A stretch of 64,000 nucleotides of DNA from assembly GCA_001916965.1 (NCBI GenBank), contig MNTL01000050.1:26107-90106 (forward strand), in the 5' to 3' direction. This document shows positions 1 through 8,975 of the stretch, in pieces; positions within the stretch are counted from its first letter, which is position 1, and every line of letters begins with the position of its first letter. This DNA comes from Roseburia sp. CAG:10041_57. GTDB taxonomy: Bacteria > Bacillota > Clostridia > Lachnospirales > Lachnospiraceae. The notes under the pieces are model-generated. The model searched no databases. It saw nothing but the letters and a program-made list of their open reading frames with translations, and was not told the origin of the DNA. Position numbers and translations under genes: made by a program.

Positions 1-323
1 AATGAACCACCTGCCTTGGGCTGTGGTACCACATTGACTTCTTCATAGCCGAAGCGTTCTGCATCTTTTCTTTCTATAATTAATGCTCTGTTGAGATGCT
101 CACAGCACTGTGTGGCAATGCTGATTTCCTCTTTGGCAAAAGCCCCCTGCATTGCAAGAAATACAGCTTCTCCAAGATCTGCATTGGAATAAGAACCGAT
201 TCTGTGAGATGCGATCTCACTGGTTGAGCACCCGATTACCACCAAATCACCTTTTTTTAATTTTGCCTGCCCTAGAAATTCTTCTACAACTCTGACTGCA
301 TCCTGCTGTTCCTGTTCAAACAT
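1..323 (-). CDS. UPF0340 (YwlG/TIGR01440-like) protein, 3' end outside window
   Basis: The reading frame starts at the ATG at 323 and runs off the left edge, so only about 107 N-terminal residues are seen. It opens MFEQEQQDAVRVVEEFLGQA and carries the family hallmarks GCSTSEIASHRIG, QCCEHLNRALIIE and NVVPQPKAGGS. These match the UPF0340/DUF436 family (B. subtilis YwlG), whose full length is about 180 residues. The biochemical function of the family is not established to my knowledge. The gene lies downstream of, and in the same direction as, the DNA glycosylase gene. The family call is firm; no function is inferred. Confidence 0.85.
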   Translation of the reverse strand, partial: MFEQEQQDAVRVVEEFLGQAKLKKGDLVVIGCSTSEIASHRIGSYSNADLGEAVFLAMQGAFAKEEISIATQCCEHLNRALIIERKDAERFGYEEVNVVPQPKAGGS

Positions 324-357
324 AATATGAATCCTCTTTTCTGTGCACCTTCTGATC

Positions 358-870
358 TTAACTGGTTTGTGTCAAGTGCACGAAGATACAATTCCAGTTC
401 TCTGCCAGCCGTTCCATGGAAAAGGCAGCATTCGCCGGGCTGGTAGACGGCAATGTTATAATATCCCTTCCTGTTATCTTCTCCTGATATTTATGATACA
501 GCTTCGCAGCAGTCGCACCATTTGCATAGATCTGTCTGATGGGAGCCGTGGATAATACCCTGGAGAGATCTGTAGGCGTTACATTCGAGATACTGCTGTC
601 ACTGGAACCTATGATATCACATTCTGCAATCACATCCCAGACTGCAATGTGATGTTCCAGCAGGAAACTTTTCTTTTGTTCAATTGTCTCCGGTATCTGC
701 GCCTGTGTCAGATATGCAAGCAGCTTCCAGAACCGGTTCTGTGGATGCCCATAATAGAAGTGGTTCTCCCTGGACTTTACAGAAGGTAACGTACCCAGTA
801 TCAGAATCTGCGAATATTCATCATACACCGGTTCAAATTCATGTTGTACATGATTCTTTATCTGTTCCAT
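358..870 (-). CDS. DNA-deoxyinosine (hypoxanthine) glycosylase, UDG family 6
   Basis: This 170-residue protein resembles the HDG branch (family 6) of the uracil-DNA glycosylase superfamily, which excises deaminated adenine (hypoxanthine) from DNA. The family motif LILGTLPSVKSRENHFYYG followed by HPQNRFW is near residues 24-49. The second active-site segment, LPSTSPANAAFS, is near the C-terminus. Length is normal for the family. The start codon lies inside the last 32 bases of the upstream acyltransferase gene, so the two are probably cotranscribed and translationally coupled. Its role would be base-excision repair in the cytoplasm. The assignment rests on motif recognition and is fairly secure. 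Confidence 0.85.
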   Translation of the reverse strand: MEQIKNHVQHEFEPVYDEYSQILILGTLPSVKSRENHFYYGHPQNRFWKLLAYLTQAQIPETIEQKKSFLLEHHIAVWDVIAECDIIGSSDSSISNVTPTDLSRVLSTAPIRQIYANGATAAKLYHKYQEKITGRDIITLPSTSPANAAFSMERLAENWNCIFVHLTQTS

Positions 871-1978
871 ATTTATCCATCTTTCCGACTAATCTGCCAA
901 TTGCAGGAATTTGCCCTATTATCTCTGTAAAGCCTGTGGAAACCAAAAGCACTATCAGCATTTCTGCAAGATTTACTGCATAAGAAGGTTCTATTCCCTG
1001 CGTAAATTCTGCAATTCCCAGTATGATCACATACCCGGATACGATATAGATCCCCATGCTGTTTCGTCCAAGGCAGGAAAATACAGGGAATCCATACCCT
1101 TTGCGCTGCTGTAGAATATCTTTCCATAGCAGAATCACAAAACAACTGCCTGAAAGTCCTATGATGAAGCGGTAGCCATCTATTGCAAGCTGTCTGGTAA
1201 TGTCTTTTCCCAATAATTTGTAACCGGTCAGATAAATAAATGCATCCTGAGTGAAGAAAGCAGCAAACAGCAGAATCCATACAAGACCGGCCGCCAGAGT
1301 CAGAACGATGGGCGCCTGTTCATATACATTGCAGATTATCTCACACAGTCTGCTGATTGCATTCTCTTTATTATGCCGTTCAGCCATTCCTTCATGGAAA
1401 TAAAAGGCAATGATGTAAAAAGGCAGCATATATTTATATGCGCCAAGTCCCAATCCATCTGGAATAAAGAACATCATCAAAAAGCCCACAATATAAAGCC
1501 ATAACGCATCATGAAACCAGTAATGCATGCACCATACGATCAGGAAGCACCAGAACACTGCCCACAAAAACCACAGATTTTCCAGGGAATTAACTATATA
1601 TCCAAGCAATCCCTGTCCCAGTCCTGCATGTGGATAGCCATAATAGGCATTCATAAGAAAATGTCTCGATGAATCCAACGCAGTCCATCCAAATATGGGA
1701 ATCAGCAGGGATGCCGCCCTTCTGCCCAGAATCCGCAATTGTTCCCTTCTATCGTCCGTTGTCTTCATACTGTACCAGCCAAGCCAGCCACTCACCAGCA
1801 TAAAAAGCGGCATATGAAAGCTGTATATCAACTGATACAGCCGGTCATCAAAATATGCTTCCTGTAGTTTATATACCTCGCCACTGCCCTCCTGGATGCA
1901 GTGCCCCAGAACCACAAGACATATTGCAAAGCCCCGCAATACGTCCGGCAATAACTCTCTCTTCTTCCCATCAGCCAT
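839..1978 (-). CDS. Acyltransferase-3 family integral membrane protein
   Basis: This is a 379-residue polytopic membrane protein of the acyltransferase 3 (OafA/NodX-like) family. The N-terminal block LLPDVLRGFAICLVVLGHC holds the conserved histidine, and SFHMPLFMLVSGWLGWYSM follows near residue 55. About ten hydrophobic segments fill the rest. Members transfer acetyl or other acyl groups to surface polysaccharides or other extracytoplasmic acceptors; the acceptor here cannot be read from sequence. A ribosome-binding site (AGGA) precedes the ATG at 1978. The 3' end overlaps the glycosylase gene by 32 bases, and a terminator at 2041-2073 separates it from the chemoreceptor gene upstream. Confidence 0.85.
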   Translation of the reverse strand: MADGKKRELLPDVLRGFAICLVVLGHCIQEGSGEVYKLQEAYFDDRLYQLIYSFHMPLFMLVSGWLGWYSMKTTDDRREQLRILGRRAASLLIPIFGWTALDSSRHFLMNAYYGYPHAGLGQGLLGYIVNSLENLWFLWAVFWCFLIVWCMHYWFHDALWLYIVGFLMMFFIPDGLGLGAYKYMLPFYIIAFYFHEGMAERHNKENAISRLCEIICNVYEQAPIVLTLAAGLVWILLFAAFFTQDAFIYLTGYKLLGKDITRQLAIDGYRFIIGLSGSCFVILLWKDILQQRKGYGFPVFSCLGRNSMGIYIVSGYVIILGIAEFTQGIEPSYAVNLAEMLIVLLVSTGFTEIIGQIPAIGRLVGKMDKYGTDKESCTT

Positions 1979-2040
1979 TTGTTTGTTCCTATCTTAATAC
2001 CTTTCGTACACACCTATAACCATACCACACAAGGAAGCAT

Positions 2041-2073
2041 AAAACAAGAAGCAGCACAAATGCGCTGCTTCTT
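2041..2073 (-). terminator. Intrinsic terminator after the chemoreceptor gene
   Basis: The ten-base arms AAGAAGCAGC (2046-2055) and GCTGCTTCTT (2064-2073) pair perfectly. On the minus strand they are followed by a T-rich run (GTTTT). It sits about 20 bases beyond the stop codon of the chemoreceptor. Confidence 0.85.
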
Positions 2074-2092
2074 AATAAATAATATATGTTCT

Positions 2093-4183
2093 TTATCCTA
2101 AATGGAACTGTTCTACTATTTTCTTTAACTGTTCTATGGATTCTCTGCATTCCTGCAATCTGTTGTATCCTTCTGCAGTGCTGGTCTGCGTCTGGGAAGA
2201 TTTCTCTGCAATATCACTGATACCGCTTGTAGACTGGCTCATCATGTCATTGATACCATCAGATGCAGTGGAAATCTCATCAATGTATTTCTCCAGCAGC
2301 TGCATGGAATCCTTGGTCTGTCCCATAATATTCTTGAAGTCATCTGAATCTGTTCTGTATTCTGTACCAGACTTCTGGAATTGTGCATAATCATTTACTA
2401 CCGTATTCTCCAGGAAATCCATAATCGTGGTAATGCACTGTGTCAGGCTGGATACTGCATCATTTACTTCCACTACGATACTATTGATATTTCCGACTGT
2501 ACTTAATGTCTGCGATGCCAGACTGCCAATTTCAGAAGCGACAACTGCAAATCCGCGTCCTGCTTCTCCAGCTCTTGCTGCTTCAATATTTGCATTCAGT
2601 GCAAGAAGGTTCGTCTGGGAAGAAATCTCTTTGATTTCATTGGTCAGATCGTTAATTTTCTGGACTGCTTTGGACTGTTCCACGGCAGCATCTGCCTTAT
2701 CCTTCATCTGTTCATAGATCTCGTTAGCCTGTTTGCTGGACTGTGTACTGGTCTTCTCCATCGCAGCTGCCCGTTCATATGCCTGATGTGATTGTTCTAC
2801 TCCATTGAGAGCCATCTGATAAATAGATTCCGAATTCTGCTTTACCTCTGCAATATTCTGTACGATATGCTGGGTGTTAGCCAATGTCTCCTGCATACCT
2901 GCTGCCAGCTCCTGCGTAGCTGCCGAGTTATCCTGTGCAAGATCACTGTTGACCTTCATAATCTCATCCAGTCTGTCTACACCCCCTGTAATGGTCCTAT
3001 TAGCTTCATCCAGTCTTGCCATAATATCTCTTAATATCTTACGCATCTCATGGACAGCCCTTGCCATAACGCCAATTTCGTCTTTCTGTCTGCGCAGTCT
3101 GCTTCCCATTTCTGTTGGTGAGAAATCAAGTCTGGAGGTTTGCTCAATAATCTCTGTTACATATTTTACGGGTTTTGCAATATTATTTCCGACAACAATT
3201 CCAAGAACCGAGCATATCAGAAGCGCAATGACAAGTCCTATCAATGTCATGCCTACCAACTGATTTGCTTCCGCATAGACTTCTCCATTCGGTGCTGTCA
3301 GTACAAGCTTCATTCCATTATCCAGGTTAAAATAGTACATCTGCTTTCTCACACCCTGATAGGTATACAGATGACCTTTTCCCTCATTGGTATCATCTGA
3401 CAGGAAGGTTACAATATCTGACAATGAGCTGTCCTGCTCTCCCATGCTGGTTCCATTCTCCAATTCCTTATGATGCATGACAACACCCTGCGCATTAATC
3501 AGGAATGCATAGCCTGTGTCATACATACTGATGGCATCTGTCAGATCCGTAAGTGTACCAAAGTCAATATCCATACCCACAACACCAATGGATGTACCAT
3601 CTTCTGCATACAGGGGTATTACGTAGGAAATCATGTAGATATTGACATTCTCATTCAAGTAAGGCTCCATCCATAATGGCTCTCCTGCCTCTACCGGCTG
3701 ATAATACCAGCCTACATGCGCAATGTCACTTGCATCATACATGGAAAAGTCAGTAGGTGTCAGCAAAGTGAAATTCTCATCTGTAGAATTTCTCGACATG
3801 AAAATACCGGATGTCGGATTGGAATACTGTGGATTATATCTGACATATGCTGTAACCGCACCGTCTGTATGACTTGCAAAATTAACAGCTTCCTTCTCTA
3901 TCTGCTTCGTATACTGATCTGCATAATCCTTGCTTTTCTTAAAGGCTGCATAGTCAAAATCCTGCATCACCGCATCACTCAGCGTATTAACAGATTGTTC
4001 AATTCTTGAAATAGTACTGTTAATCTCCCCGGCAAAGACCTCACCTGAAAGCTGTGACTTCGCTGCTGTATCCACAGAAGCCATCTGTGATGAATTAACA
4101 ATCGCCAGACAGGCTATGATTCCTGCCGTCAGCAGTGAGCAGAACAGAATACCCATTATGATCTTGGTACGTATTGATTTCAT
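2093..4183 (-). CDS. Methyl-accepting chemotaxis protein with dCache-type sensor
   Basis: This 696-residue chemoreceptor has an N-terminal membrane segment (about residues 8-28), a large extracytoplasmic Cache-like ligand domain (about 35-300, with WYYQP and GVVGMDIDFGTLTDL typical of dCache_1), a second membrane segment (about 310-335), HAMP, and a long coiled-coil signalling domain. The kinase-contact tip is present as EISSQTNLLALNANIEAARA followed by GEAGRGFAVVASEI. It should relay ligand binding to CheA/CheW; the ligand is unknown. No other chemotaxis gene is nearby, so it is an orphan receptor. The start is supported by an AAAGGGGG site before the ATG at 4183. The leader contains a 14-bp perfect inverted repeat, annotated separately. 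Confidence 0.95.
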   Translation of the reverse strand: MKSIRTKIIMGILFCSLLTAGIIACLAIVNSSQMASVDTAAKSQLSGEVFAGEINSTISRIEQSVNTLSDAVMQDFDYAAFKKSKDYADQYTKQIEKEAVNFASHTDGAVTAYVRYNPQYSNPTSGIFMSRNSTDENFTLLTPTDFSMYDASDIAHVGWYYQPVEAGEPLWMEPYLNENVNIYMISYVIPLYAEDGTSIGVVGMDIDFGTLTDLTDAISMYDTGYAFLINAQGVVMHHKELENGTSMGEQDSSLSDIVTFLSDDTNEGKGHLYTYQGVRKQMYYFNLDNGMKLVLTAPNGEVYAEANQLVGMTLIGLVIALLICSVLGIVVGNNIAKPVKYVTEIIEQTSRLDFSPTEMGSRLRRQKDEIGVMARAVHEMRKILRDIMARLDEANRTITGGVDRLDEIMKVNSDLAQDNSAATQELAAGMQETLANTQHIVQNIAEVKQNSESIYQMALNGVEQSHQAYERAAAMEKTSTQSSKQANEIYEQMKDKADAAVEQSKAVQKINDLTNEIKEISSQTNLLALNANIEAARAGEAGRGFAVVASEIGSLASQTLSTVGNINSIVVEVNDAVSSLTQCITTIMDFLENTVVNDYAQFQKSGTEYRTDSDDFKNIMGQTKDSMQLLEKYIDEISTASDGINDMMSQSTSGISDIAEKSSQTQTSTAEGYNRLQECRESIEQLKKIVEQFHLG

Positions 4184-4214
4184 AATTTTCCCCCTTTGGT
4201 ATCTTAAGAATCAA

Positions 4215-4267
4215 AAAATATGATATAACTTCTGTTTGCCTGAAGCAATTTCATTATATCATATTTT
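4215..4267. promoter_or_regulatory. 14-bp perfect inverted repeat in the chemoreceptor leader
   Basis: AAAATATGATATAA (4215-4228) and its exact complement TTATATCATATTTT (4254-4267) are separated by 25 bases, 32 bases upstream of the chemoreceptor start. The right arm, read on the minus strand, contains TATAAT, a candidate -10 box. The dyad could therefore be an operator overlapping the promoter, or an RNA hairpin. Function is inferred only from geometry. Confidence 0.45.
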
Positions 4268-4456
4268 CTGTTATTTTAAATAATATTTCATTTATTTTCA
4301 GAACTTTTGTGTGTCAAAAGCAATCCGCTCATCAATCCGAATAACAAAAGGTATGTCTGTATTGTATTCAGGTTATGTAAAAGCCACTACCACAATAATG
4401 TATAATTTATGTAAAATCTGCATAAGCATACATTTTCGATACCTTACGCCATCCGG

Positions 4457-4486
4457 TTGCGAATCCTCTCCCGATTGTGTTATGAT
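4457..4486 (+). promoter_or_regulatory. Predicted sigma-A promoter of the M18 aminopeptidase gene
   Basis: TTGCGA (4457-4462) and TATGAT (4481-4486) are separated by 18 bases, ending about 70 bases before the start codon. The rest of the 371-base gap from 4184 to 4554 holds the chemoreceptor dyad and nothing else that I can support. Confidence 0.5.
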
Positions 4487-4554
4487 ATTCAGGTAGAAAA
4501 TCAGCACCCGCATATCTATTATGCAGGTCATAAGAAAGGCATGGACATATTCAT

Positions 4555-5961
4555 ATGAAAAAAGAAAATCTCTGGCTTTCCTACCAGAACGAAGACAAAG
4601 AAAAGCTGCAGGCTATCTGCGAGCGCTATAAGAACTGCCTGAATGAAGGCAAAACAGAACGCGAATGTATTGACCTTACAATTCGTATGGCAAAAGAAGC
4701 AGGCTATCATGATCTGGCTGACATCATTGCTGCCAAAGGCAAAGTCAGCAAAGGTGACAAGGTATATGCTGTACAGATGCATAAGAGCATTGCCCTTTTC
4801 CAGATTGGTGAAGAACCGATCTCCTCAGGTATGAATATTCTGGGTGCACATATCGACTCCCCAAGAATTGATGTGAAGCAGAACCCATTATATGAGAAAG
4901 AAGGATTTGCATATTTTGATACCCATTACTATGGCGGTATCAAGAAATATCAGTGGACAGCTATCCCTCTGTCTCTTCATGGAAGAGTAGCCAGGAAGGA
5001 CGGTACTATGGTGGATATCTGTCTGGGCGAGAAGGAAGACGATCCCATATTTGTTATCACAGATCTGTTAATCCACCTTGCCGGTGAGCAGATGGGGAAA
5101 AAGGCAACAGAAGTCGTAACCGGTGAGAATCTGGATCTGTTGATCGGTAATATTCCTCTTGAAAAAGACAGCGATACCAGCAAAGAAGAGAAAGAAACAA
5201 TTAAGGCAAATGTTCTGAAGCTTCTGGCTGACCAGTATGGTATCGATGAAGAAGATTTCCAGTCTGCTGAATTAGAAATCGTTCCTGCAGGCAAGGCAAG
5301 AGACTGTGGATTTGACAGAAGCATGGTTCTTTCCTATGGACAGGATGACAGAATTTGTGCTTTCACTTCTCTCTTCGCAATGCTGGACGCAAAATGCGGT
5401 ACCCGTACCCAGTGCTGTCTGCTGGTAGACAAGGAAGAAATCGGAAGTGTTGGTGCTACAGGTATGCAGTCCAGCTTCTTTGCCAATGCAGTTGCAGAAT
5501 TACTGGCTATGACAGAAGGCGAATCCGAATTACTTGTACGTCGTGCTCTGGCTAACTCTGTTATGCTCTCATCTGATGTCAGCGCAGGCTTTGATCCTCT
5601 CTATGCGAATGTATTCGAGAAGAATAACGCTGCTTTCCTGGCCCATGGCGTTACATTCAACAAATATACCGGTTCCCGTGGTAAGAGCGGTTCCAATGAT
5701 GCCAATGCTGAATATATTGCAGCACTGCGCAAGGTCATGGATGACGCCAATGTATCTTATCAGTTTGCAGAGCTTGGTAAGGTAGATGCAGGCGGTGGCG
5801 GAACTATCGCCTATATCATGGCAAAATATGGCATGAACGTAATCGACAGTGGTGTTGCCGTACTGAATATGCACGCCCCTTACGAAGTCAGCAGCAAGGC
5901 TGATATCTATGAAGCAGTGAAAGGTTATCTGGCATTTTTAAACTGGAACGGTAAGTTCTGA
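4555..5961 (+). CDS. M18 family zinc aminopeptidase
   Basis: This 468-residue protein is an M18 (aspartyl-aminopeptidase/aminopeptidase I) metallopeptidase that removes N-terminal residues from peptides in the cytoplasm. Characteristic segments are GAHIDSPRIDVKQNPLYE (first metal ligands), HYYGGIKKYQW, LLVDKEEIGSVGATG (catalytic glutamates) and VMLSSDVSAGFDP. The C-terminal part, ELGKVDAGGGGTIAYIMAKY to NMHAPYEVSSKADIYE, carries the last histidine ligand. Length fits the family. The N-terminus MKKENLWLSYQNEDK aligns with homologues and supports this start, although the nearest ribosome site (AAGAAAGG, 4532-4539) is an unusually long 15 bases away. The gene is monocistronic, bounded by a promoter and a bidirectional terminator. 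Confidence 0.93.
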   Translation: MKKENLWLSYQNEDKEKLQAICERYKNCLNEGKTERECIDLTIRMAKEAGYHDLADIIAAKGKVSKGDKVYAVQMHKSIALFQIGEEPISSGMNILGAHIDSPRIDVKQNPLYEKEGFAYFDTHYYGGIKKYQWTAIPLSLHGRVARKDGTMVDICLGEKEDDPIFVITDLLIHLAGEQMGKKATEVVTGENLDLLIGNIPLEKDSDTSKEEKETIKANVLKLLADQYGIDEEDFQSAELEIVPAGKARDCGFDRSMVLSYGQDDRICAFTSLFAMLDAKCGTRTQCCLLVDKEEIGSVGATGMQSSFFANAVAELLAMTEGESELLVRRALANSVMLSSDVSAGFDPLYANVFEKNNAAFLAHGVTFNKYTGSRGKSGSNDANAEYIAALRKVMDDANVSYQFAELGKVDAGGGGTIAYIMAKYGMNVIDSGVAVLNMHAPYEVSSKADIYEAVKGYLAFLNWNGKF

Positions 5962-5974
5962 TACTCCGCTTCAT

Positions 5975-6020
5975 AAAAAGGGGAATGCAGCGCTCGACCT
6001 GAGTGTTACATTCCCCTTTT
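5975..6020. terminator. Bidirectional intrinsic terminator between convergent genes
   Basis: AAAAAGGGGAATG (5975-5987) pairs with CATTCCCCTTTT (6009-6020). A/T runs flank both sides, so it can serve the aminopeptidase gene on the plus strand and the PAS-GGDEF-EAL gene on the minus strand. Confidence 0.88.
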
Positions 6021-6033
6021 AATTTATACATTA

Positions 6034-7710
6034 TTATACATCAATAAAAGCACTTCTGAACTTCTGATAATTACAAGGCTTTCCAAAATAATATCCCTGA
6101 CAGTAATTGGGGGAAACCTTCAACATCTTCTCCAGTTCTTTCTGGTTCTCAATACCTTCTACGCATACCTTGACATCCATGCCATGTACCATATCACTCA
6201 TAAGCGAGAGCAGCTTGTATTCGTACTCATTTTCTACCGCCTTTACAGTAAAAGAACGGTCTATCTTGATAATCTCAGGATGCAGGTCATTGAGATAATG
6301 AAAGTTAGAATAACCGGTTCCAAAATCATCTAACGCCAGCTGAATCCCCTTCTCCTTTAACCGGTTCCATAATTTGGCAATACGGCTGTCTGCCAGCAGA
6401 AGCCCACTCTCTGTCAACTCTATGATCACCTTGGAAGGATCTACCTGATGCTGTTCGATTACCTGCAATATATCGCTGATAATATTGCTCTTTAATACCT
6501 GAATATAGGAAATATTGACACTGATTCGAAAATCCGGTACTTTCATCTGTATGTCATGACATAACTCCAGAGCATGATGCAGCATCCATTTTCCCGCCGG
6601 AATGATAAGACCTGTCTTTTCCAGTAATGGAATAAACTCCACCGGTGATATCATCCCATACTCCTGTGTATGATACCGCATCAGAGCTTCTGCACCATAC
6701 AGTGTCTTGCTTTTGGCATCAAAAAGCGGCTGCAGGTATACTTCAAAGCCTTCAAATCCATGGTTGACAGAATTACGTAGCAGCTTGATCAACGATTTTT
6801 TGTATATAAACTTCTCATAATCCTGTTTTTCCAGAACATATGCCCTGTTCTTGCCTCTTCTTTTGGCTTCATTTAATGAAAACTCTGAATACCGCATAAT
6901 ATCAGAGAAATTAAACCCTGTAAATTCAGCTCCTCCAAGAATACCTGCTGACACAGTATAGACCGCCTCGTAATAATTATCTTTTACAAAAGCATCTATT
7001 GCTTGTCTTATTTCCTGGTACTGCTCTTCTGCCTGTTGAATACTTCGTCCCATGACATCCAGCACAAGGAATTCATCTGAGCCTGCCCGATATAATGTCT
7101 GTCCCGGCAAAATGCAGGAATCAATACATTCTGCTGTCTTTCGAAGCACCATGTCTCCATAATCACTTCCAAGCTTCTCATTGATTTCCTTAAAATCATC
7201 CAGCCCAAGGCGCATAAGATATCCTTCGTTGATTTTCTTCGATACATGTTCTTCCAGAAAAGAACGAAGACTGGACATTCCAAGCAATCCACTTACATTA
7301 TCAGCCTTTTGTCTGGCACCGATTTCGTTAATACAGCCAAGCATATACTCAGGTGTACCATCTTCACTGCGGACAACATATCCTCTGCAATTGATCCAGA
7401 TAGCCTCTCCTTTCTTCGACATCCATCTGTACTGAAGATTATGAAAGTCTTTCTTTCCATCAAGAATCTCCTGCAGATCCTTCTGTAGCATCTCGACATC
7501 CTGCGGATATACAAATTTGGCATGATTGGATATTACATCATGGAATTCCACTGCCGGAAGACTGAAATGCTTTATTGCCTCTGGTGAAATATAGTAATAA
7601 TCATTCATAAGATCATATACATACAAATAATCATCCATGCATGGATGAAGCATATTAATTACCTTGCATAGCTGCTCTACTGTAATGTCTTTTGTATCGA
7701 ATTCTCCCAC
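6034..7710 (-). CDS. PAS-GGDEF-EAL cyclic-di-GMP protein
   Basis: The preferred start is the GTG at 7710, which gives 558 residues, because a GAGGAGG site lies 7 bases before it. A longer GTG-started frame (7734) would place that site inside the coding region. The order is a PAS sensor (about 20-130, YRWMSKKGEAIWINCRGYVV), GGDEF (about 150-295) and EAL (about 310-555). The cyclase signature is AGSDEF rather than GGDEF, so synthesis is doubtful. EAL residues look intact: GAEALMRY, SVNISYIQV, IELTESG, LDDFGTGYSNF, KIDRSF, CVEGIE. The likely role is a cytoplasmic, signal-responsive phosphodiesterase. No membrane segment is seen. It is transcribed alone towards the shared terminator at 5975-6020. 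Confidence 0.9.
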   Translation of the reverse strand: MGEFDTKDITVEQLCKVINMLHPCMDDYLYVYDLMNDYYYISPEAIKHFSLPAVEFHDVISNHAKFVYPQDVEMLQKDLQEILDGKKDFHNLQYRWMSKKGEAIWINCRGYVVRSEDGTPEYMLGCINEIGARQKADNVSGLLGMSSLRSFLEEHVSKKINEGYLMRLGLDDFKEINEKLGSDYGDMVLRKTAECIDSCILPGQTLYRAGSDEFLVLDVMGRSIQQAEEQYQEIRQAIDAFVKDNYYEAVYTVSAGILGGAEFTGFNFSDIMRYSEFSLNEAKRRGKNRAYVLEKQDYEKFIYKKSLIKLLRNSVNHGFEGFEVYLQPLFDAKSKTLYGAEALMRYHTQEYGMISPVEFIPLLEKTGLIIPAGKWMLHHALELCHDIQMKVPDFRISVNISYIQVLKSNIISDILQVIEQHQVDPSKVIIELTESGLLLADSRIAKLWNRLKEKGIQLALDDFGTGYSNFHYLNDLHPEIIKIDRSFTVKAVENEYEYKLLSLMSDMVHGMDVKVCVEGIENQKELEKMLKVSPNYCQGYYFGKPCNYQKFRSAFIDV

Positions 7711-7890
7711 AGTATTGCCTCCTCGTATCACCAAAGTAAGGATATAAAAACACCTGTATTATATCCTTAACCGCCTTATCAACTGTTCTGAATGCATCAT
7801 TATCACTTAGTAATTATATAAAATATTCAGAACTTAATCAATAGTTTTATAAATTTAAAGATATATTACAGGTATTACTGTTCTTATATG

Positions 7891-8964
7891 TCATTTCTCT
7901 ATTGGTGTTGTATCAAGCTTCATAAACATGGTAAAGGCAAAGCCAAGCACGAATCCCACCACGCAGGTTCCAAGAAATCCCCAGAAACCATCCCCGAAAT
8001 AAACCGGCAATGTAGGAAGCCCCGGGAAAGCAAATGCAATCGCATGTGCACCGGTAAATCCCGTAAGTGCCCCTCCTATAGCGCCCCCTGCGCAGACTGC
8101 AGCCATAGGTTTCTTCAGTGGAAGATTCACACCAAACATCGCAGGCTCTGTCACACCAAATACGGCAGATATCACAGCGGACAGGATACGGCTTTTACAT
8201 GCAGAGTCCTGTACCCGGAAGGCGACAGCCAATGCTGCCCCTCCCTGTGCCATGGCTGCCGCCCCAATGAAAGGAAGTATGGTATCTTCTCCATATAATG
8301 CAATATTCAACATAACGATTGGAACCAGACTCCAGTGGAAGCCAAATATTACCATGATCTGTATCAGCCCTCCAAGGAAGAAGCCTGATACATAAGGATT
8401 CCAGTCATAGACATAGGTATATCCAGATGCCAGAATGTCTCCAAACCAGGTGCCCATCGGTCCGAATAAGGTGAGCGTCACGACACCGGTCACAATGATT
8501 GATAATAATGGGACAAGAAATCCACTGATTATCTCAGGTATAACCCGCTTCCAGAACCTCTCTGTAAAATGCAGGAAGCCTACTGCCATCAGTATAGGCA
8601 AAACACTGGATGGATACGTTGCCTTTGTCACAGGAATCCCTGCAAAGTTAATCTTCTGCGCTGCATCAAAAGCCTGTGTCAATTGCGGATACAGAAGAAC
8701 CCCTGCAACAACCACCGCTGTAAATTTATCGCATTTGAACTGCTCTGCTGCCGTAAAGGCAATAAAAACAGGCAAAAAATAGAAAAATGCATCTGCGATG
8801 GCATTACAGATCAGATACGTGCCACTATCCTGGGCTATCCATCCAAGACTTACAAACAATGCCAAAAATCCTTTCGTAATCCCCGCTGCAGTCATGATAT
8901 TGATAATCGGCATAAAAATGGCTGAAATCGCCGCAATAATCCGATTAAGCACTGAATTTCTCAT
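7891..8964 (-). CDS. Orphan PTS EIIC component (beta-glucoside/sucrose-type fold)
   Basis: This 357-residue membrane protein consists only of a PTS_EIIC domain of the glucose/glucoside superfamily. It has about ten hydrophobic segments and the substrate-site motif VFGVTEPAMFGVNLP near residue 265. Neither an EIIB domain (with its phosphocysteine) nor an EIIA domain is fused or encoded next to it, so transport would need EIIB/EIIA from elsewhere or would run without phosphorylation. A GAGGAG site precedes the ATG at 8964. It follows uxuB by 11 bases and is therefore probably the last gene of a uxuA-uxuB-EIIC operon. Substrate may be a hexuronate or glucuronide; this is context inference only. 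Confidence 0.85.
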   Translation of the reverse strand: MRNSVLNRIIAAISAIFMPIINIMTAAGITKGFLALFVSLGWIAQDSGTYLICNAIADAFFYFLPVFIAFTAAEQFKCDKFTAVVVAGVLLYPQLTQAFDAAQKINFAGIPVTKATYPSSVLPILMAVGFLHFTERFWKRVIPEIISGFLVPLLSIIVTGVVTLTLFGPMGTWFGDILASGYTYVYDWNPYVSGFFLGGLIQIMVIFGFHWSLVPIVMLNIALYGEDTILPFIGAAAMAQGGAALAVAFRVQDSACKSRILSAVISAVFGVTEPAMFGVNLPLKKPMAAVCAGGAIGGALTGFTGAHAIAFAFPGLPTLPVYFGDGFWGFLGTCVVGFVLGFAFTMFMKLDTTPIEK

Positions 8965-8975
8965 ACAGGCTCCTC

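Noticed and set aside
4541..4558. Five-codon mini-ORF (MDIFI) whose stop overlaps the aminopeptidase start as ATGA
   Set aside because: The purine-rich site is only one base from its ATG, too close for efficient initiation, and no leader-peptide logic is visible.
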